Source: Butyricimonas faecalis (GTDB taxonomy: Bacteria > Bacteroidota > Bacteroidia > Bacteroidales > Marinifilaceae). From it: a stretch of 64,000 nucleotides of DNA. A model generated the notes under the pieces. It worked only from the letters and a program-made list of their open reading frames with translations, made no database searches and was not told where the DNA came from. The stretch spans positions 1,736,001-1,800,000 of the forward strand of contig NZ_CP032819.1 of NCBI RefSeq assembly GCF_003991565.1, in the 5' to 3' direction. Position numbers and translations under genes: made by a program. Positions 1 through 9,215 of this stretch are shown here, piece after piece. The first letter of the stretch is position 1, and each line of letters starts with the position of its first letter.

Positions 1-2018
1 TTATGAATATCATTTTTACTCAACACGTTTCCCAGCGAGTCGCGTCCCTTGATTGCCAAACCGGCAAAATCATACTCGAATACCAGTTTTTTCATCCCCG
101 GTTTCGGTTTCAGGCACACCTTGATGACCTCGGCCTCCCCGTTCGGGTTCGCGCTGAAATACAGCACCCGCGATCCCGGCGTACCTTTCGTCAGGTTGTA
201 TTGCTTATCGCGCGTCGTTCCCGTCACGAAGAAACGTTTCACGTAAGACGGTCCCACTTTGCCATCCCGGTAAGCCACGTTGTATATCGTACGCTTGTCA
301 TTTTTCTTGAACACGTTCACGTACAGCACCTCTTTTCCCACGAACAGTTTATCGGCCACTTTGGTCACGTAATACGTACCGTCCTTCCGGAACACGATCA
401 CGTCGTCAATGTCCGAACACTCGCAGATGAATTCGTCCTTCTTCAAGGCTGTCCCGATGAAACCTTCCTCCCGGTTGATGTACAACTTTTCGTTTGCCAC
501 CACCACTTTCGTGGCCTCGATATTCTCGAAATTCCGAATCTCCGTGAGGCGTTCCCGGCCTTTACCGTACTTTTTCTTGATATTCTCGTAATAGTTAATC
601 GAGTAAGGGATGATATGTTCGATGTCAAATTTCACCCGGGCAATCTCCTTTTCCAACTCCTTGATATAATTCTCTGCCTGTTCCGAGTTGAATTTCAAGA
701 TACGTTTCATCTTGATCTCCAGCAAAAGTTTTATATCGTCATCCGTCACCGGACGAATCAATTCCGGCAGAAACGGTTCCAAACGTTTCCGCACGTGAAC
801 CACCACTTGATCGATCATCTCGCTCTCCTCGAATTCTTTATCCTTATAAATACGTTCTTCTATGAATATTTTTTCCAACGATGAATATTGCCAATCCGTT
901 TCCAGCTCTCCCAGCTTGATTTTCAGCTCCAACAACAACAAGGCTACGGTTTCATCCACCGACTTGCGCAAAATATCGGTAATCGGCATGAAGATGGGTT
1001 TATCGTTCTCGATGACACAAGAATTGGGAGAAATCGACAATTCGCAATCCGTGCAGGCATACAAAGCATCAAGCGTCTTGTCGGAAGAGACTCCGGCCGC
1101 CAAATACACTAAGATTTCAGCTGTTGCCGCCGTATTGTCATCAATTTTCTTGATTTTGATTTTCCCTTTCTCGTTCGCTTTCAAGATCGAATCAATCAAG
1201 GCAGAAGTCGTCCGCCCGAAAGGGATCTCCGTGATCCGCAATATTTTATTTCCGGCGTCTTTCTCTATCTTGGCCCGAATTTTCACCACTCCCCCGCGCA
1301 ACCCGTCATTATATTTCGACACGTCAATCATGCCCCCCGTCGGAAAATCGGGATACAATACAAAATCTTCATTTTTCAAATAAGCGACACAGGCATCCAA
1401 CAACTCGTTGAAGTTATGCGGCAATATCTTCGAGGCCAATCCCACGGCAATACCTTCCACTCCCTGGGCCAGCAATAACGGGAATTTCACGGGCAACGTC
1501 ACCGGTTCCCGCTTCCGCCCGTCGTACGATAGCTTCCAGTTCGTCGTTTTCGGGTTAAAAGCCACCTCCAGAGCAAACTTCGAAAGACGCGCCTCGATAT
1601 AACGTCCGGCAGCCGCATCATCCCCCGTCAGGATATTCCCCCAGTTTCCCTGGCAGTCCACCAACAGGTTTTTCTGTCCCAACTGCACCAAGGCATCCTT
1701 GATCGAGGCATCTCCATGCGGGTGATAAGCCATCGTACTCCCCACGATATTGGCCACCTTGTTGAATCGCCCGTCATCCATCTCCTTCATCGCGTGTAAT
1801 ATACGACGCTGCACGGGTTTCAACCCGTCATTCACGTAAGGTACCGCACGTTCCAAAATTACGTAGGAGGCATAATCCAGGAACCATTTCTCGAACATTC
1901 CCGACAAATGCTGAATCGAGCGCACCCGCCCGTTCTCTTCCTGTTGCTCCGGCTCCTCGTTCTCTACTTCATTCACGTCCTCGCTCTCTACTTCCCCATT
2001 CTCTATTTCCTCGCTCAT
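1..2018 (-). CDS. parC: DNA topoisomerase IV subunit A (partial, 3' end outside window)
   Basis: This is the breakage-reunion subunit of a type IIA topoisomerase, which with ParE unlinks daughter chromosomes. About 672 codons are visible; the 3' end lies beyond the left edge. After an acidic N-terminus rich in Glu comes the GyrA/ParC core: the stretch from FEKWFLDYASYVILERA through VQRRILHAM, the HPHGDASI motif, and AAGRYIEARLSKFA, whose Tyr140 (bases 1599-1601) is the predicted DNA-linking tyrosine. A coiled-coil arm and the start of the C-terminal beta-propeller follow. The ATG at 2016-2018 is the first start in the frame and gives the usual N-terminus. It lies 56 bp downstream of parE, so the two are probably co-transcribed. 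ParC rather than GyrA is chosen because of the parE partner; subunit naming in Bacteroidota is otherwise ambiguous. Confidence 0.93.
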   Translation of the reverse strand, partial: MSEEIENGEVESEDVNEVENEEPEQQEENGRVRSIQHLSGMFEKWFLDYASYVILERAVPYVNDGLKPVQRRILHAMKEMDDGRFNKVANIVGSTMAYHPHGDASIKDALVQLGQKNLLVDCQGNWGNILTGDDAAAGRYIEARLSKFALEVAFNPKTTNWKLSYDGRKREPVTLPVKFPLLLAQGVEGIAVGLASKILPHNFNELLDACVAYLKNEDFVLYPDFPTGGMIDVSKYNDGLRGGVVKIRAKIEKDAGNKILRITEIPFGRTTSALIDSILKANEKGKIKIKKIDDNTAATAEILVYLAAGVSSDKTLDALYACTDCELSISPNSCVIENDKPIFMPITDILRKSVDETVALLLLELKIKLGELETDWQYSSLEKIFIEERIYKDKEFEESEMIDQVVVHVRKRLEPFLPELIRPVTDDDIKLLLEIKMKRILKFNSEQAENYIKELEKEIARVKFDIEHIIPYSINYYENIKKKYGKGRERLTEIRNFENIEATKVVVANEKLYINREEGFIGTALKKDEFICECSDIDDVIVFRKDGTYYVTKVADKLFVGKEVLYVNVFKKNDKRTIYNVAYRDGKVGPSYVKRFFVTGTTRDKQYNLTKGTPGSRVLYFSANPNGEAEVIKVCLKPKPGMKKLVFEYDFAGLAIKGRDSLGNVLSKNDIH

Positions 2019-2029
2019 ATTAATTGAAA

Positions 2030-2072
2030 ATTGAAAGTTGCAATCTAAAATCTAAAATTTAAAATCTAAAAT
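2030..2072. repeat. A/T-rich dispersed intergenic repeat
   Basis: Short units of the kind AATTGAAAATTG and AATCTAAAATTTAAAAT are strung together between parE and parC. The same units recur in at least six other gaps of this window, always outside or at the very end of genes. No coding or protein-binding role can be read from them. Confidence 0.5.
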
Positions 2073-2074
2073 GG

Positions 2075-3907
2075 TTAGATTTCATCCTTCTCCACGTACA
2101 AATTATCTATAATAAAATCCTGCCGCTCGTTCGTGTTCTTGCCCATGTAATAAGACAAGATCGTACCTATCGGGTCCTGCTTTGTCATACGCACCGGTTC
2201 CAAACGGATATCTTTCCCGATAAACCCGCCGAATTCGTCCGGGGAGATCTCTCCCAAACCTTTAAACCGCGTGATCTCCGGCTTTGGTCCCAACTGCTTG
2301 ATCGCCTTCTCCCGTTCCGCGTCAGAATAACAATAGCGCGTCTCTTTCTTGTTCCGCACCCGAAACAACGGGGTCTGTAAAATGTACAAGTGTCCCGACC
2401 GCACCACGTCCGGGAAGAACTGCAAGAAGAAGGTCAACAGCAACAACCGGATGTGCATTCCGTCCACATCCGCATCCGTGGCGATAATGATATTATTATA
2501 ACGTAGTTCCTCTATCCCGTTCTCGATATTCAACGCTGCCTGCAAAAGATTGAACTCCTCGTTCTCGTACACGATTTTCTTGGTCAACCCGTAAGAATTC
2601 AACGGCTTACCCCGCAAGCTAAACACGGCCTGCGTGTTCACGTCCCGCGATTTCGTGATCGATCCGCTGGCAGAATCACCCTCGGTAATAAATATCGATG
2701 ATTCCGTCTTTCGTTCATGGTTGGAATTGAAATGCACCCGACAATCCCGCAATTTCCGGTTGTGCAAGCTCACCTGCTTGGCCCGTTCTCTCGCGATTTT
2801 CTGGATCCCGGACATGGCCTTCCGCTCCTTTTCCGTCTCGACAATTTTGCGCAACAGCAACTCTGCCGTATCCGGATTCCGGTGCAGGTAGTTATCCAAC
2901 TCCTTCGTCACGAAATCAAAAATAAAATTACGCACGGAAGGACCATCCGGCGCTATATCCTTGGAACCCAACTTTGTCTTCGTCTGCGACTCGAACATCG
3001 GTTCCTGTACTTTTATGCTGATCGCTGCGATAATCGAAGTACGAATATCGGCCAAATCAAAATCTTTTTTGTAAAAATCACGGATTGTTTTCACCACGGC
3101 CTCCCGGAAAGCGACCAGGTGCGTTCCCCCCTGCGTCGTGTGCTGGCCGTTCACGAACGAGTAATACTCTTCGCCATATTGCCGCCCGTGTGTCATCGCC
3201 ATCTCGATGTCATTTCCCTTCAAATGAATGATCGGGTACAACCCCTCTCCACTCATGTTCTCCGCCAACAGGTCATACAATCCTCTCTTGGAATGCAATT
3301 TCTGACCATTGAAATTAATTGTCAAGCCGGAGTTCAGGAACACGTAGTTTTTGAACATGGCCTCCAGGTAATCCATGATGTAATGGTAGTTGCCGAACAG
3401 CTCCTTGTCAGCGACGAAAGTCACCAACGTACCATTCGGTTCCGTGGTCGGTGCTATCGCCTGATCTTCCTCGATCAGGGCCTTGTTAAAGCGCACCCGT
3501 TTTGTCTCCCCGTCACGGAAGGACTGGATAATAAAACTCTCGGAAAGAGCGTTCACGGCTTTTATACCGACACCGTTCAATCCCACCGACTTTTTGAAAG
3601 CCTCGGAATCATACTTGGCCCCCGTGTTCATCTTCGAGGCCACGTCAATCAATTTCCCCAACGGGATTCCTCGTCCGAAATCCCGTACCGAAACTGTCCG
3701 TTCCTCCACGTTGATAATAATCTCGTTTCCCGCTCCCATCGCGAACTCGTCGATACTATTATCCACCACCTCTTTAACCAATATATATATTCCATCGTCC
3801 ATCGCCGCTCCGTCCCCCAATTTCCCGATATACATACCAGGGCGCAAGCGTATATGTTCCCTCCAGTCCAGCGTCCGAATAGAATCTTCCGAATAATTCT
3901 CTACCAT
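2075..3907 (-). CDS. parE: DNA topoisomerase IV subunit B
   Basis: This is the ATPase subunit of topoisomerase IV. The GHKL ATPase domain shows the Mg/ATP motif EVVDNSIDE at residues 46-54 and GRGIPL further on. The transducer domain follows, then the TOPRIM domain with EGDSASGSI near residue 407 and the metal-binding DADVDG near residue 476. The C-terminus carries the usual RFKGLGE and a short tail. At 610 residues it has normal ParE length and no GyrB-type insertion. The ATG start gives a standard N-terminus. parC follows 56 bp downstream, so the pair is likely one transcript. A TAnnTTTG-type box (TATTTTTG on this strand, 3926-3933) lies 19 bp before the start but has no well-spaced partner. 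ParE rather than GyrB is favoured by length and by the paired parC. Confidence 0.95.
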   Translation of the reverse strand: MVENYSEDSIRTLDWREHIRLRPGMYIGKLGDGAAMDDGIYILVKEVVDNSIDEFAMGAGNEIIINVEERTVSVRDFGRGIPLGKLIDVASKMNTGAKYDSEAFKKSVGLNGVGIKAVNALSESFIIQSFRDGETKRVRFNKALIEEDQAIAPTTEPNGTLVTFVADKELFGNYHYIMDYLEAMFKNYVFLNSGLTINFNGQKLHSKRGLYDLLAENMSGEGLYPIIHLKGNDIEMAMTHGRQYGEEYYSFVNGQHTTQGGTHLVAFREAVVKTIRDFYKKDFDLADIRTSIIAAISIKVQEPMFESQTKTKLGSKDIAPDGPSVRNFIFDFVTKELDNYLHRNPDTAELLLRKIVETEKERKAMSGIQKIARERAKQVSLHNRKLRDCRVHFNSNHERKTESSIFITEGDSASGSITKSRDVNTQAVFSLRGKPLNSYGLTKKIVYENEEFNLLQAALNIENGIEELRYNNIIIATDADVDGMHIRLLLLTFFLQFFPDVVRSGHLYILQTPLFRVRNKKETRYCYSDAEREKAIKQLGPKPEITRFKGLGEISPDEFGGFIGKDIRLEPVRMTKQDPIGTILSYYMGKNTNERQDFIIDNLYVEKDEI

Positions 3908-3950
3908 AAGTTACCTTGTTTTGCACAAAAATAATCAAAACTCCGCAAAT

Positions 3951-4018
3951 TGAAATCTAAAATTTAAAATTTAAGAGCATAAATCGTAAATCATAAATCG
4001 TAAATCTAAAATTTATAC
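3951..4018. repeat. A/T-rich dispersed repeat overlapping the end of birA
   Basis: This stretch holds repeated units ATCTAAAATTTAAAATTTA and ATAAATCGTAAATC in a row. The stop codon of birA (4006-4008) falls inside a unit, so the repeat has replaced or formed the last codons. It belongs to the same family as the stretch at 2030-2072. Confidence 0.5.
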
Positions 4019-4752
4019 GAGATCTCCTTAAAACCATACACCCGCTCATTCCCCCCTTCGTCCTCCAACACCAGCTGCCCGAACTCGTTCACCCCCCGGA
4101 TCGATGCCCGGAACACGCCCCTTTCATCTTCCCAATGATACATGCCCTCCCGGCGATAAAGCACCTTCAAAAAATCACGTTCCAACCCCTCGTAATCCCG
4201 TATCGATTCGTAACGCCGTCCAATACAGTCCAGCAACTCCTCCAACGCCCGTTCCACGGGCATTTTCCCCCCGATCAGCTGAAACAGCGAAACCGGATTC
4301 GGGGCATCCGACAAAAAATGCTCTTGGTTGATGTTCACCCCGATGCCACACAATGAACCTCCCACGTAACGCCCCATGATGGAATGCTCGATTAATATCC
4401 CGGAAATTTTCCGATCCCCCACGTAAATATCATTCGGCCACTTCACAGTACACCCGGCCACGTAACGGGAAATAAAATCACAAGCCCCCAAAGCAATCAC
4501 CATTGACACTGCGAATTGTTGCCCCGCCGGTAACTCCCGCGGTTTAAACACGACCGTCATGGATATATTTTTCCCCGGCTCACTTTCCCAATGATTCCCG
4601 ACTTGTCCCCGTCCTTGCGTCTGTTTGTATGTCAAAATCACCATTTTGTCTTCCAATTCGTCCCACCCCACACGTTCCGCTTCCGTGTTCGTGGACCTCA
4701 ACTCCTCGTACTCCCTCACCCGAAAACCGCTAACTTGATATTCCTGTATCAT
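4006..4752 (-). CDS. birA: Biotin--[acetyl-CoA-carboxylase] ligase
   Basis: The enzyme joins biotin to the biotin carboxyl carrier protein through biotinyl-AMP. The catalytic BPL/LplA domain fills nearly the whole 248 residues. The biotin/ATP loop TQGRGQVGNHW lies at residues 45-55, and KWPNDIYVGDRKISGILIE near residues 104-122 carries the conserved lysine and the KWPND motif. A short C-terminal SH3-like domain ends the protein. There is no N-terminal helix-turn-helix, so this is the monofunctional type that cannot act as the biotin repressor. It is encoded upstream of parE on the same strand; the gap of about 100 bp is filled by an A/T-rich repeat, so co-transcription is uncertain. Confidence 0.93.
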   Translation of the reverse strand: MIQEYQVSGFRVREYEELRSTNTEAERVGWDELEDKMVILTYKQTQGRGQVGNHWESEPGKNISMTVVFKPRELPAGQQFAVSMVIALGACDFISRYVAGCTVKWPNDIYVGDRKISGILIEHSIMGRYVGGSLCGIGVNINQEHFLSDAPNPVSLFQLIGGKMPVERALEELLDCIGRRYESIRDYEGLERDFLKVLYRREGMYHWEDERGVFRASIRGVNEFGQLVLEDEGGNERVYGFKEISYKF

Positions 4753-4860
4753 ACTTTCCCTATTTTTTACAACGTAAAATTAACTTTTTTTACCCAACCG
4801 AACAACTCTGTGTAACACATATCCGCATACTGGATCACGCTTCTCTTCAACCACTACTCC

Positions 4861-5991
4861 TCAATATTCAAGCAAAAACGAATCACAATTATCCCGATGT
4901 ATCACACGGAAGTCACTATTCTCATAGGAGTCCAAAAATAAACGAGGGATTTTCACCTTTTGATCGGGGTTCCATTTAAATTCATATCCTATAATCTTTC
5001 CATCTCGCTCCTCCACCCAATCGATCTCTTTCTGTTCCTTGGTTCGCCAAAACCATGAATTTCCCCACAAACGGTTATACTCCAAAAACTTTTTCCTTTC
5101 CGATATTAAAAAATTTTCCCACAAAGCCCCTCGGTCAGCCCGCCCTTCAATTTGATTAAAATTGGCGATCAAGGCATTTCTGATCCCGTTATCATAAAAG
5201 TAGATCTTCTTGCTGGTTTTCAACTCATTTCTCAAATTTCGGCTAAAGGAGTTCAATCGAAAAATAACATACGACTGTTCCAATAAAACAACATATTTTT
5301 CCACCGTTTTTGAATCCAAACCACACAATTGCGCCAATTCGTTGTAAGAAACCTGACTACCAACCTGAAAGGCAAGAGCCTGTAATAACTTAACAAGACT
5401 ATCCGGTTTATTGATTTGGTCAGACATCAATACATCTTTATACAAGTAACTATCCGACAATAATCTTAGTATTTCCCTTTCTTCTCCCAGCCGCATCACG
5501 ACTTCCGGATAATACCCAAAGATCAAACGATGCGGGATCATCCTTTTCTCTTCCAGCAATCCATGCTCATCAACCATTTCACCAAAAGAGAAGGGATACA
5601 TCTTGTATTCCCATTTCCGTCCGGTTAAAGGTTCTCCCGTCTTCGTTGCCAATTCAAATGCCGAACTCCCCGTCGCAATTAATTGCACATCTTTTATCTG
5701 ATCAGTCACCAATTTCAAGCGCAAGCCTATATCAGGAATTCGTTGGGCTTCATCAATAATGATAACCTTTTTACGACCAAACATCGCCCTCAAACGAGTT
5801 GCCGAAACCCCTTCAAACAACACCTGCACATCCAACTCATCCCCATTTAACCACATAACATCTTCCCGACCGCCAAAAAGTTCTTTCAATAAAGTTGTTT
5901 TCCCGACCTGTCTAGGCCCCATTAACAAGATCGCCTTCCCATCAAAAAGCTTCTTTTCTATAATATCTTGCAACTTCCGTTTGATTATCAT
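4861..5991 (-). CDS. AAA-family ATPase with DUF4143 domain
   Basis: This belongs to a large family of P-loop ATPases common in gut Bacteroidota whose physiological role is unknown. The Walker A motif GPRQVGKTTLL sits at about residues 25-35 and a Walker B-like KKVIIIDEAQR near residues 74-84. The second half (about residues 195-370) matches the DUF4143 arrangement: a winged-helix-like segment (SYNELAQLCGLDSKTVEKYV) followed by a nuclease-like fold with FYDNGIRNAL and EIDWVEERDG. At 376 residues it is full length. It is a single-gene unit with its own promoter, which overlaps three 32-bp tandem repeats, suggesting autoregulation. Such genes are often acquired and lost between strains. The annotation as a toxin-like or DNA-acting ATPase is inference only. 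Confidence 0.85.
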   Translation of the reverse strand: MIIKRKLQDIIEKKLFDGKAILLMGPRQVGKTTLLKELFGGREDVMWLNGDELDVQVLFEGVSATRLRAMFGRKKVIIIDEAQRIPDIGLRLKLVTDQIKDVQLIATGSSAFELATKTGEPLTGRKWEYKMYPFSFGEMVDEHGLLEEKRMIPHRLIFGYYPEVVMRLGEEREILRLLSDSYLYKDVLMSDQINKPDSLVKLLQALAFQVGSQVSYNELAQLCGLDSKTVEKYVVLLEQSYVIFRLNSFSRNLRNELKTSKKIYFYDNGIRNALIANFNQIEGRADRGALWENFLISERKKFLEYNRLWGNSWFWRTKEQKEIDWVEERDGKIIGYEFKWNPDQKVKIPRLFLDSYENSDFRVIHRDNCDSFLLEY

Positions 5992-6007
5992 GATTTCATA
6001 TTTTCCT

Positions 6008-6040
6008 CAAAAATACAACTTTTTCGGAATCAATTCCAAA
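6008..6040 (-). promoter_or_regulatory. Bacteroidetes-type promoter of the DUF4143 ATPase
   Basis: On the minus strand a -7 box TATTTTTG (6008-6015) and a -33 box TTTG (6037-6040) are separated by 21 bp, matching TTTG-N17-21-TAnnTTTG. The spacer holds most of a TCGGAAT/ATTCCGA palindrome, so a protein bound there would block the promoter. Confidence 0.6.
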
Positions 6041-6097
6041 AATTCTTCAACTTTTTCGGAATCAATTCCGAGAATTCTTTAACTTTTTCGGAATCAT
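6016..6097. repeat. Three tandem 32-bp repeats with internal palindrome (candidate operators)
   Basis: Copies start at 6016, 6048 and 6080. Each has the order CAACTTTTTCGGAATCAATTCC then a short A/G-rich link and AATTCTT; the third is cut short and diverged. In copy 2 the arms TCGGAAT and ATTCCGA (6056-6071) form a perfect palindrome with a 2-bp centre. Copy 1 has one mismatch. The array starts directly at the -7 box of the ATPase promoter. Confidence 0.75.
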
Positions 6098-6343
6098 TAC
6101 TAGGATTTCATTGACAATGATCACCAAAACGTAAACATACGATAAAGTACACATTATGACGGCAAAAATTTCTCTATTAGAATGAAGCCTATTCTGCATC
6201 TAGCTCCCGTTATTGGAAAAAGAAATTCGGTTTGAGCCGTACTTTCACGAACCATCCGGATTCTCCCGTGTATAAATGCCTAGAAATTGAAACAACCTAA
6301 CGAAAATTCTATCGAAGTGTAATAAGAAATTAATGAAACACGA

Positions 6344-6379
6344 AGAGGGCGTGTCAAAAATGAAGTGACACACCCTCTT
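6344..6379 (-). terminator. Intrinsic terminator after the TlpA-like gene
   Basis: The arms AGAGGGCGTGTCA and TGACACACCCTCT pair with one G-T wobble, just beyond the stop of the TlpA-like gene. It closes the long sigma/FecR/SusCD locus. The rest of 6110-6340 holds no convincing gene. Confidence 0.75.
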
Positions 6380-6396
6380 TGTACGATAAGTTTACT

Positions 6397-7557
6397 CTAA
6401 TAACCAAATATCTTTTTCAATTCACTATCCATCACCTCATGCGGTTTTCCCCCTTCCCCGTAACGTCCGACAATCACACCATTCTTGTCGATCAAGAACT
6501 TTGTTGGCAATGAATGTACTCCATACTTCAAGCTAATATCCGCCTCTACATCAAAGAAATATTCCATTCCACGCAATCCCCGAAGAACGTGAACAAATTG
6601 TTCAAGTCCATCATCATGAACCGCCTTGCGCCACATCTCTCTAGAAGAATCGTCATCAGCCACACACACAACAATAAGTTCCTCTTTCTTATATTTCTCA
6701 TAGATTTCTTTCAAATGGGGATTCAATTTACGACAAGGTCCGCACCAACTTGCCCAAAAGTCTAGAATCACGTATTTTTTCCCTATCAACTGAACCAAAT
6801 CAAATAATTCTCCATTTATATCTTTCGTTGAAAAAAGTGATGCATTCCGACCAACTGAACCATTAATCTCACCATCAAGATTCTGTCGCAACCTTCTCAC
6901 GTAGGGACTATCCAACGCTTTTCCTGTAAGCAAATTCAAATAACGCCGGGCTTCTTCCGAGGATAACCCCCTCCGAAATTGCATGTTGAATAAAAGCGAA
7001 GCAGCATAATAAGAATTTGTATGGTTTTTCACGAATTCTAAATTCTTAGTTATTATTTGTTGATTTATAACCTTATAGTCTTCACGCGCTTGTTTTTTCT
7101 CCTCATCGGAAAAATTCTCGTTTTGAATTTTCTCTCCGACTTCTTTCATTTTCTGATATTCCTCCTGAACTTCTTTCTCGAAAGCCCTTGCCATTTCATT
7201 GAGTTTAGAACCTTCAAGCGTGTAATCAGCAAAATTACCGACCTTAAGAGCAAGCTTCATTACTCCGGGCTCCGTCCACATGGAAGCGGTCTGCGAAGCT
7301 CCCAACATAAACTTAACCTCTGTCGGGTAATCAAGCGGTCGACTCCACTCGAACTTCCCATTTTTCACATTAACAGTATCTTCCACATACCCTTTATCAT
7401 TCACGTATACCACGCAAAGCGTAACATCTTTTTTTTCATCCAATGTTCCTTTTATTGTCGTTTTTCTGTTATCCACCGAAACATTACAAGAAAAACATGC
7501 AAGACAAACCAGTAGTCCTAATATCTTTTTCATTTTCATGTATTTGTTATTATTCAT
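6397..7557 (-). CDS. TlpA-family thioredoxin lipoprotein (DUF4369 + thioredoxin)
   Basis: This is a predicted periplasm-facing, membrane-anchored thiol-disulfide oxidoreductase. The N-terminus has a lipoprotein signal ending at the lipobox-like LACFSC. A beta-rich DUF4369-like domain (about residues 30-130) and a helical stretch rich in Lys/Glu follow. The C-terminal TlpA/AhpC-type thioredoxin domain (about residues 240-386) carries the active-site CGPC in WASWCGPCRKL and the cis-proline region LPTKFLI. The start is uncertain: ATG at 7557 is used here, but an ATG at 7539 (MKMKKILG) places the signal peptide better. It is the last gene of the locus, 6 bp after the PKD-like gene. It may keep thiols of the surface lipoproteins, or of the imported ligand, in the right state; this is inference. 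Confidence 0.88.
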   Translation of the reverse strand: MNNNKYMKMKKILGLLVCLACFSCNVSVDNRKTTIKGTLDEKKDVTLCVVYVNDKGYVEDTVNVKNGKFEWSRPLDYPTEVKFMLGASQTASMWTEPGVMKLALKVGNFADYTLEGSKLNEMARAFEKEVQEEYQKMKEVGEKIQNENFSDEEKKQAREDYKVINQQIITKNLEFVKNHTNSYYAASLLFNMQFRRGLSSEEARRYLNLLTGKALDSPYVRRLRQNLDGEINGSVGRNASLFSTKDINGELFDLVQLIGKKYVILDFWASWCGPCRKLNPHLKEIYEKYKKEELIVVCVADDDSSREMWRKAVHDDGLEQFVHVLRGLRGMEYFFDVEADISLKYGVHSLPTKFLIDKNGVIVGRYGEGGKPHEVMDSELKKIFGY

Positions 7558-7563
7558 CAAAAC

Positions 7564-9201
7564 TTATTGTGCACGTTCACGATAAACCACATCAACAACA
7601 TTTGCAAAACCCGTATATTCCACCACTTTCGAGACAACATCATTCACCCCGTCAACAGAATAAAATGCCACTTTCCCCCCCTGCGTTTCATCCGCCGCAG
7701 CATCATCATACGAAGCTACAATCAAATGGTATTGCTGATTCATGAACTCTTCGCTTTGGTTTGTTAATGAGGTATAACTTGAATTTCTGTAAAGATTAAA
7801 TTTAAGACGAGTTACCGTCTCAGAATCTTTCAATTTTATATCAGTAAGCTCCTTGGCCGTTTTTGTCCCTAGATTATAAAGGTACACCTTATTTTTCACG
7901 GCATAAAACATCAACGGGAACTGACTATGAAAGGCAAAATGCTCGGCTTGTTCGAAGTCCGGAGCAACTACCTCATCAATATACAATTCTTGTATAAAAC
8001 CATATCCTCCCACATTAATACCATAAATCGAACGCTTGCCAACCCCGTCCTCCAATATAGCATAAACCAACCCATTAGAACGACGCGTCCCCTCCATGTA
8101 CACCATATCTTTACCCGTGGAATAAGAGAATAATTTATTCTTACTCGGCTCACGTATTGAACTCACTTTTTGTTGTGCGACATCACGCACATCTCCTTGA
8201 AATGCAACAAATCGCTGATTATCTATATCATAAAACACCACTTTAGGAGTCATGCCATTCCACGGTCGAACCCAACTAAAACCGGCAAACGGTGCTACTT
8301 TAAACTCGGCAGGAGAGCCGGCTTCCGTGGTATTAAGCGGGAACCCGTATGCACTACCTCCGTCAGTAGCATCTTCCAAATATACATTCCCGGATTCAGA
8401 GAAAGCAAAACGATATTTGACTTGCCAAGAGTACGTTGATGCAGGAAATGGAACTTCCGCAATCATCGTTTCCCCCGGATCCAAAGCAAATTGATTCAAG
8501 TTAAATTCCATCAACTCACTTGATTCTAACGATTCGTTATCAATCAAATAGGACCCTTCTGTTGAAAATATACTCAATTCGTCACCAGGATTACCCAACT
8601 GAGGTAAAAATCCCAAACTCGTAGCATGATGAATCTCCGGCAATCCGACAGCAATATCATGTATGGTCTCTATTCGAGTAGACGAAATCTGGGAAATCAT
8701 ATCCAAACGCACCCGCTCGTTAGTTCCCTCGTTACATAATACCAGCCACCCCTCAAAAGTCGTTGAACTTATTATGACATCGAAAAAACATGACGTCACA
8801 ACATTATTTCGCTTATCCGTAACCGTAAACCAACAAACATAGGAATTCGCACTATAATTTGCCGGGATATCAAGATCAAAACCGCTTTCAGGGGTCACAT
8901 CCACCCAAGGATGTGAAATACCTTCTGCATCATATCCTCCCAAACTACCCATTCCTTTATATCCTAAACGATATTGGAATGTGTAATTCGGATTGTCAGC
9001 CTTGATCTCCCCTTCAATGGAAGAGGTGATTTTAGGGGAAACAGTTATATTTTCCACGTACCCCAAGACCTCTACAACAGAAGGTATTCCTTCTATTTTG
9101 ATATCTGCCAATTCCGTGTAATCGTAACTTCCCTTGTCATCAATGCAAGAAGCCGCAAATAGGGAAATTATAAACAGAAATGCTAAAATATTCTTTTTCA
9201 T
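7564..9201 (-). CDS. PKD-like surface lipoprotein
   Basis: The protein has a lipoprotein signal (hydrophobic stretch then AASC at about residues 16-19) followed directly by Asp-rich residues, a pattern of lipoproteins sent to the cell surface in this phylum. The segment ELADIKIEGIP and the next ~110 residues resemble the PKD-like family found next to SusC/SusD and DUF4843 proteins. The remainder (about residues 150-545) is beta-rich, with repeated segments suggesting a propeller-like fold, and no catalytic motif is evident. It lies 14 bp after the DUF4843 gene and 6 bp before the TlpA-like gene. A role in ligand capture beside SusD is likely but unproven. Confidence 0.8.
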   Translation of the reverse strand: MKKNILAFLFIISLFAASCIDDKGSYDYTELADIKIEGIPSVVEVLGYVENITVSPKITSSIEGEIKADNPNYTFQYRLGYKGMGSLGGYDAEGISHPWVDVTPESGFDLDIPANYSANSYVCWFTVTDKRNNVVTSCFFDVIISSTTFEGWLVLCNEGTNERVRLDMISQISSTRIETIHDIAVGLPEIHHATSLGFLPQLGNPGDELSIFSTEGSYLIDNESLESSELMEFNLNQFALDPGETMIAEVPFPASTYSWQVKYRFAFSESGNVYLEDATDGGSAYGFPLNTTEAGSPAEFKVAPFAGFSWVRPWNGMTPKVVFYDIDNQRFVAFQGDVRDVAQQKVSSIREPSKNKLFSYSTGKDMVYMEGTRRSNGLVYAILEDGVGKRSIYGINVGGYGFIQELYIDEVVAPDFEQAEHFAFHSQFPLMFYAVKNKVYLYNLGTKTAKELTDIKLKDSETVTRLKFNLYRNSSYTSLTNQSEEFMNQQYHLIVASYDDAAADETQGGKVAFYSVDGVNDVVSKVVEYTGFANVVDVVYRERAQ

Positions 9202-9215
9202 ATACCATCACTTTT

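Noticed and set aside
3..884. Plus-strand open frame of about 290 codons at the left edge
   Set aside because: The minus strand encodes the ParC core through this stretch with recognisable motifs.
2717..3934. Open frame of about 400 codons on the plus strand opposite parE
   Set aside because: It is the antisense shadow of a well-conserved parE; the composition (many His/Arg/Gln) is not protein-like and no domain is visible.
6016..6097. CRISPR-like array
   Set aside because: The copies are directly adjacent with no spacers, only three exist, and there are no cas genes; operator repeats fit better.
6118..6343. Possible gene remnant ending VYKCLEIETT
   Set aside because: The frame is under 40 codons with no start and no recognisable family.
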